DNA of 6,753 nucleotides, from positions 140,368 to 147,120 of the forward strand of contig CP070681.1 of assembly GCA_020352575.1 (NCBI GenBank), in the 5' to 3' direction. This stretch comes from Acidimicrobiia bacterium (lineage in GTDB: Bacteria > Actinomycetota > Acidimicrobiia > Spongiisociales > JAENVV01). The position numbers and the translations under genes were made by a program. Under the pieces are notes generated by a model that was not told the DNA's origin, did not search any database, and saw nothing but the letters and a program-made list of their open reading frames with translations. Positions 5,523-6,753 of the stretch are shown here, piece by piece (position 1 is the stretch's first letter; each line of letters begins with the position of its first letter).

Positions 5523-6753
5523 ATCCCTTCGCGATCGCCTGGCGCCTCCGGCGCGACCAGTCCTGGCTCCTCATGGCCAACTTCGCGCTGTGGGGCACGT
5601 TCCATGCCGTCCCCGCAGCCCTCGGGTACGCCGTCGGCGTCCTCTTCGATCGGCTTGCCGGCTCGGACCCCGGCGCACCGGAGGCCGCGCTCTGGCTCTT
5701 CGGCGCAGTGATCCTCGGGCGCCTCCTCGTGTTCGAGGTGGCCGTCTATGCCTTCACCACCTACATCCTCCGACTCGAGCTCCGGCTCCGTCGGAACCTG
5801 CTCCGGCACCTCATGGAGGCTGCCGGCACCCGGCAGCTGCCGGTGTCCACCGGCACCGCCATGTCCACCTTCAGGGAGGACGTGGAGGACGTCGCCGAGT
5901 ACATGGAGAACTTCATCGACGGACTCGGGGTCGTGACCTTCGTCGGATCGGCCCTATGGGTGCTGTTCGGCATCGACGCCGGCCTGGCCGGGATCGTGCT
6001 CATCCCCCTGGCGGCCGCGCTCATCCTCACCGCCTCCCTGTCGAACCGGATCCGCGCCTACCGGGAACGGATGCGCAACGCCACGGAACGAGTGACCGGA
6101 TTCCTCGGCGACCTCTTCGGGTCGATCGAATCGGTGAAGGCCGCTGGACGGGAAGAGCCCATGCTCGACCACTTCGCGGAGGTGAACGACGAGCGTCGGG
6201 CAGCCGCGCTGAACGACTCTGCGCTCACCGAGATCCTCCGGACCATCAACCGCAACATGGCGAACGTCGGTATCGGCGCGGTGCTGCTCGTTGGCGCGAG
6301 TGCCATTGCGGCGGGCTCACTCACCGTCGGCGGGCTCACCACGTTCCTCGTCTACATCCCCCGACTCACCGGAAACATGGCCTGGTTCGGCGACATGATC
6401 GCCCAGCACACCCGCACCCGGGTGGCCTACTCGCGCATCCGGCGACTCTCGATCGACGGCGACGCCGAAGCCCTGCTCGCCGTCGACGACCTCGACCTCG
6501 ACGATGCCATCCCGGTGGTGAAGCGCACCGCCGAGGACGCCCACCTTGTGTTCCTGTCGGCTCGCGGGCTCACGGTGCGCCATGACGACACCGACTCGGG
6601 GATCGAGGACGTGGACCTCGACCTCCGCCGGGGGGCCTTCGTCGTCGTGACCGGCAGGGTCGGCTCCGGCAAGACCACGCTCCTCCGCGCCCTGCTCGGA
6701 CTCATTCCTCGCGAGGGCGGGGAGATCCGATGGAATGGGCGCCTGGTCGACGA
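5519..6753 (+). CDS. ABC exporter half-transporter, second of a pair, 3' partial
   Basis: The frame runs from the ATG, which overlaps the previous stop as ATGA, to the right edge without a stop. It shows 411 complete codons. It begins MNPFAIAWRLRRDQSW. Likely membrane segments are at about 16-42, 57-80, 133-151, 153-173, 246-267 and 268-285. A FREDVEDV block (118-125) occupies the position of RVDGD in the partner. The nucleotide-binding domain starts near 343 and has Walker A GRVGSGKT (379-386, nt 6653-6676). The remaining ATPase motifs lie beyond the window; a full protein would be near 600 residues. At the A-loop, where an aromatic residue usually stacks on adenine, the sequence reads LTVRHDD, so His355 may replace Tyr. 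Coupling to the first half-transporter argues for a heterodimeric exporter of unknown substrate. Confidence 0.93.
   Translation, partial: MNPFAIAWRLRRDQSWLLMANFALWGTFHAVPAALGYAVGVLFDRLAGSDPGAPEAALWLFGAVILGRLLVFEVAVYAFTTYILRLELRLRRNLLRHLMEAAGTRQLPVSTGTAMSTFREDVEDVAEYMENFIDGLGVVTFVGSALWVLFGIDAGLAGIVLIPLAAALILTASLSNRIRAYRERMRNATERVTGFLGDLFGSIESVKAAGREEPMLDHFAEVNDERRAAALNDSALTEILRTINRNMANVGIGAVLLVGASAIAAGSLTVGGLTTFLVYIPRLTGNMAWFGDMIAQHTRTRVAYSRIRRLSIDGDAEALLAVDDLDLDDAIPVVKRTAEDAHLVFLSARGLTVRHDDTDSGIEDVDLDLRRGAFVVVTGRVGSGKTTLLRALLGLIPREGGEIRWNGRLVD

Noticed and set aside
5389..6585. A 398-codon forward frame overlapping both ABC genes
   Set aside because: Its product is Arg/Pro/His-rich with no domain. 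The true frame here begins at 5519 and encodes membrane segments and Walker A.

Overview
The window is very GC-rich (about 70% by eye), with strong G/C preference at third codon positions and almost no intergenic DNA. This points to a high-GC actinobacterium. The AdnAB-like helicase-nuclease and the promoter style (TANNNT boxes placed for leaderless transcripts) fit Actinomycetota. An Acidimicrobiia-like source is only a guess. No RNA genes, mobile elements, CRISPR arrays or long repeats are visible.

Layout: (1) 2-2926 (+) is a UvrD/Rep-family (superfamily 1A) helicase fused to a C-terminal RecB-type PD-(D/E)XK nuclease with a four-cysteine Fe-S cluster signature. It is cut by the left edge, so its Walker A motif lies outside. 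(2) 2923-3276 (+) is a small membrane protein of unknown function that shares an ATGA stop/start with the helicase gene. (3) 3236-3691 (-) is dtd, D-aminoacyl-tRNA deacylase. It is convergent with the membrane protein gene and overlaps it by 41 bp. (4) 3692-3752 is a 61-bp divergent intergenic region. On each strand it has a TAG-initial TANNNT hexamer exactly 6 nt before the ATG, so both flanking genes look leaderless. (5) 3753-5522 (+) is a complete exporter-type ABC half-transporter. (6) 5519 to the right edge (+) is a second half-transporter, ATGA-coupled to the first and cut shortly after its Walker A motif.

Functionally there are three units. The helicase-nuclease is a DNA end-resection/recombination enzyme with a coupled membrane protein of unknown role. 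The dtd gene is a translation quality-control enzyme. The two half-transporters very probably form a heterodimeric ABC exporter of unknown substrate. All of this belongs to known families. I see no clear evidence of an undescribed multi-gene system. The points most worth a second look are the mirror-image leaderless promoters, the small membrane protein coupled to the nuclease gene, and the non-consensus ABC signature and A-loop residues.
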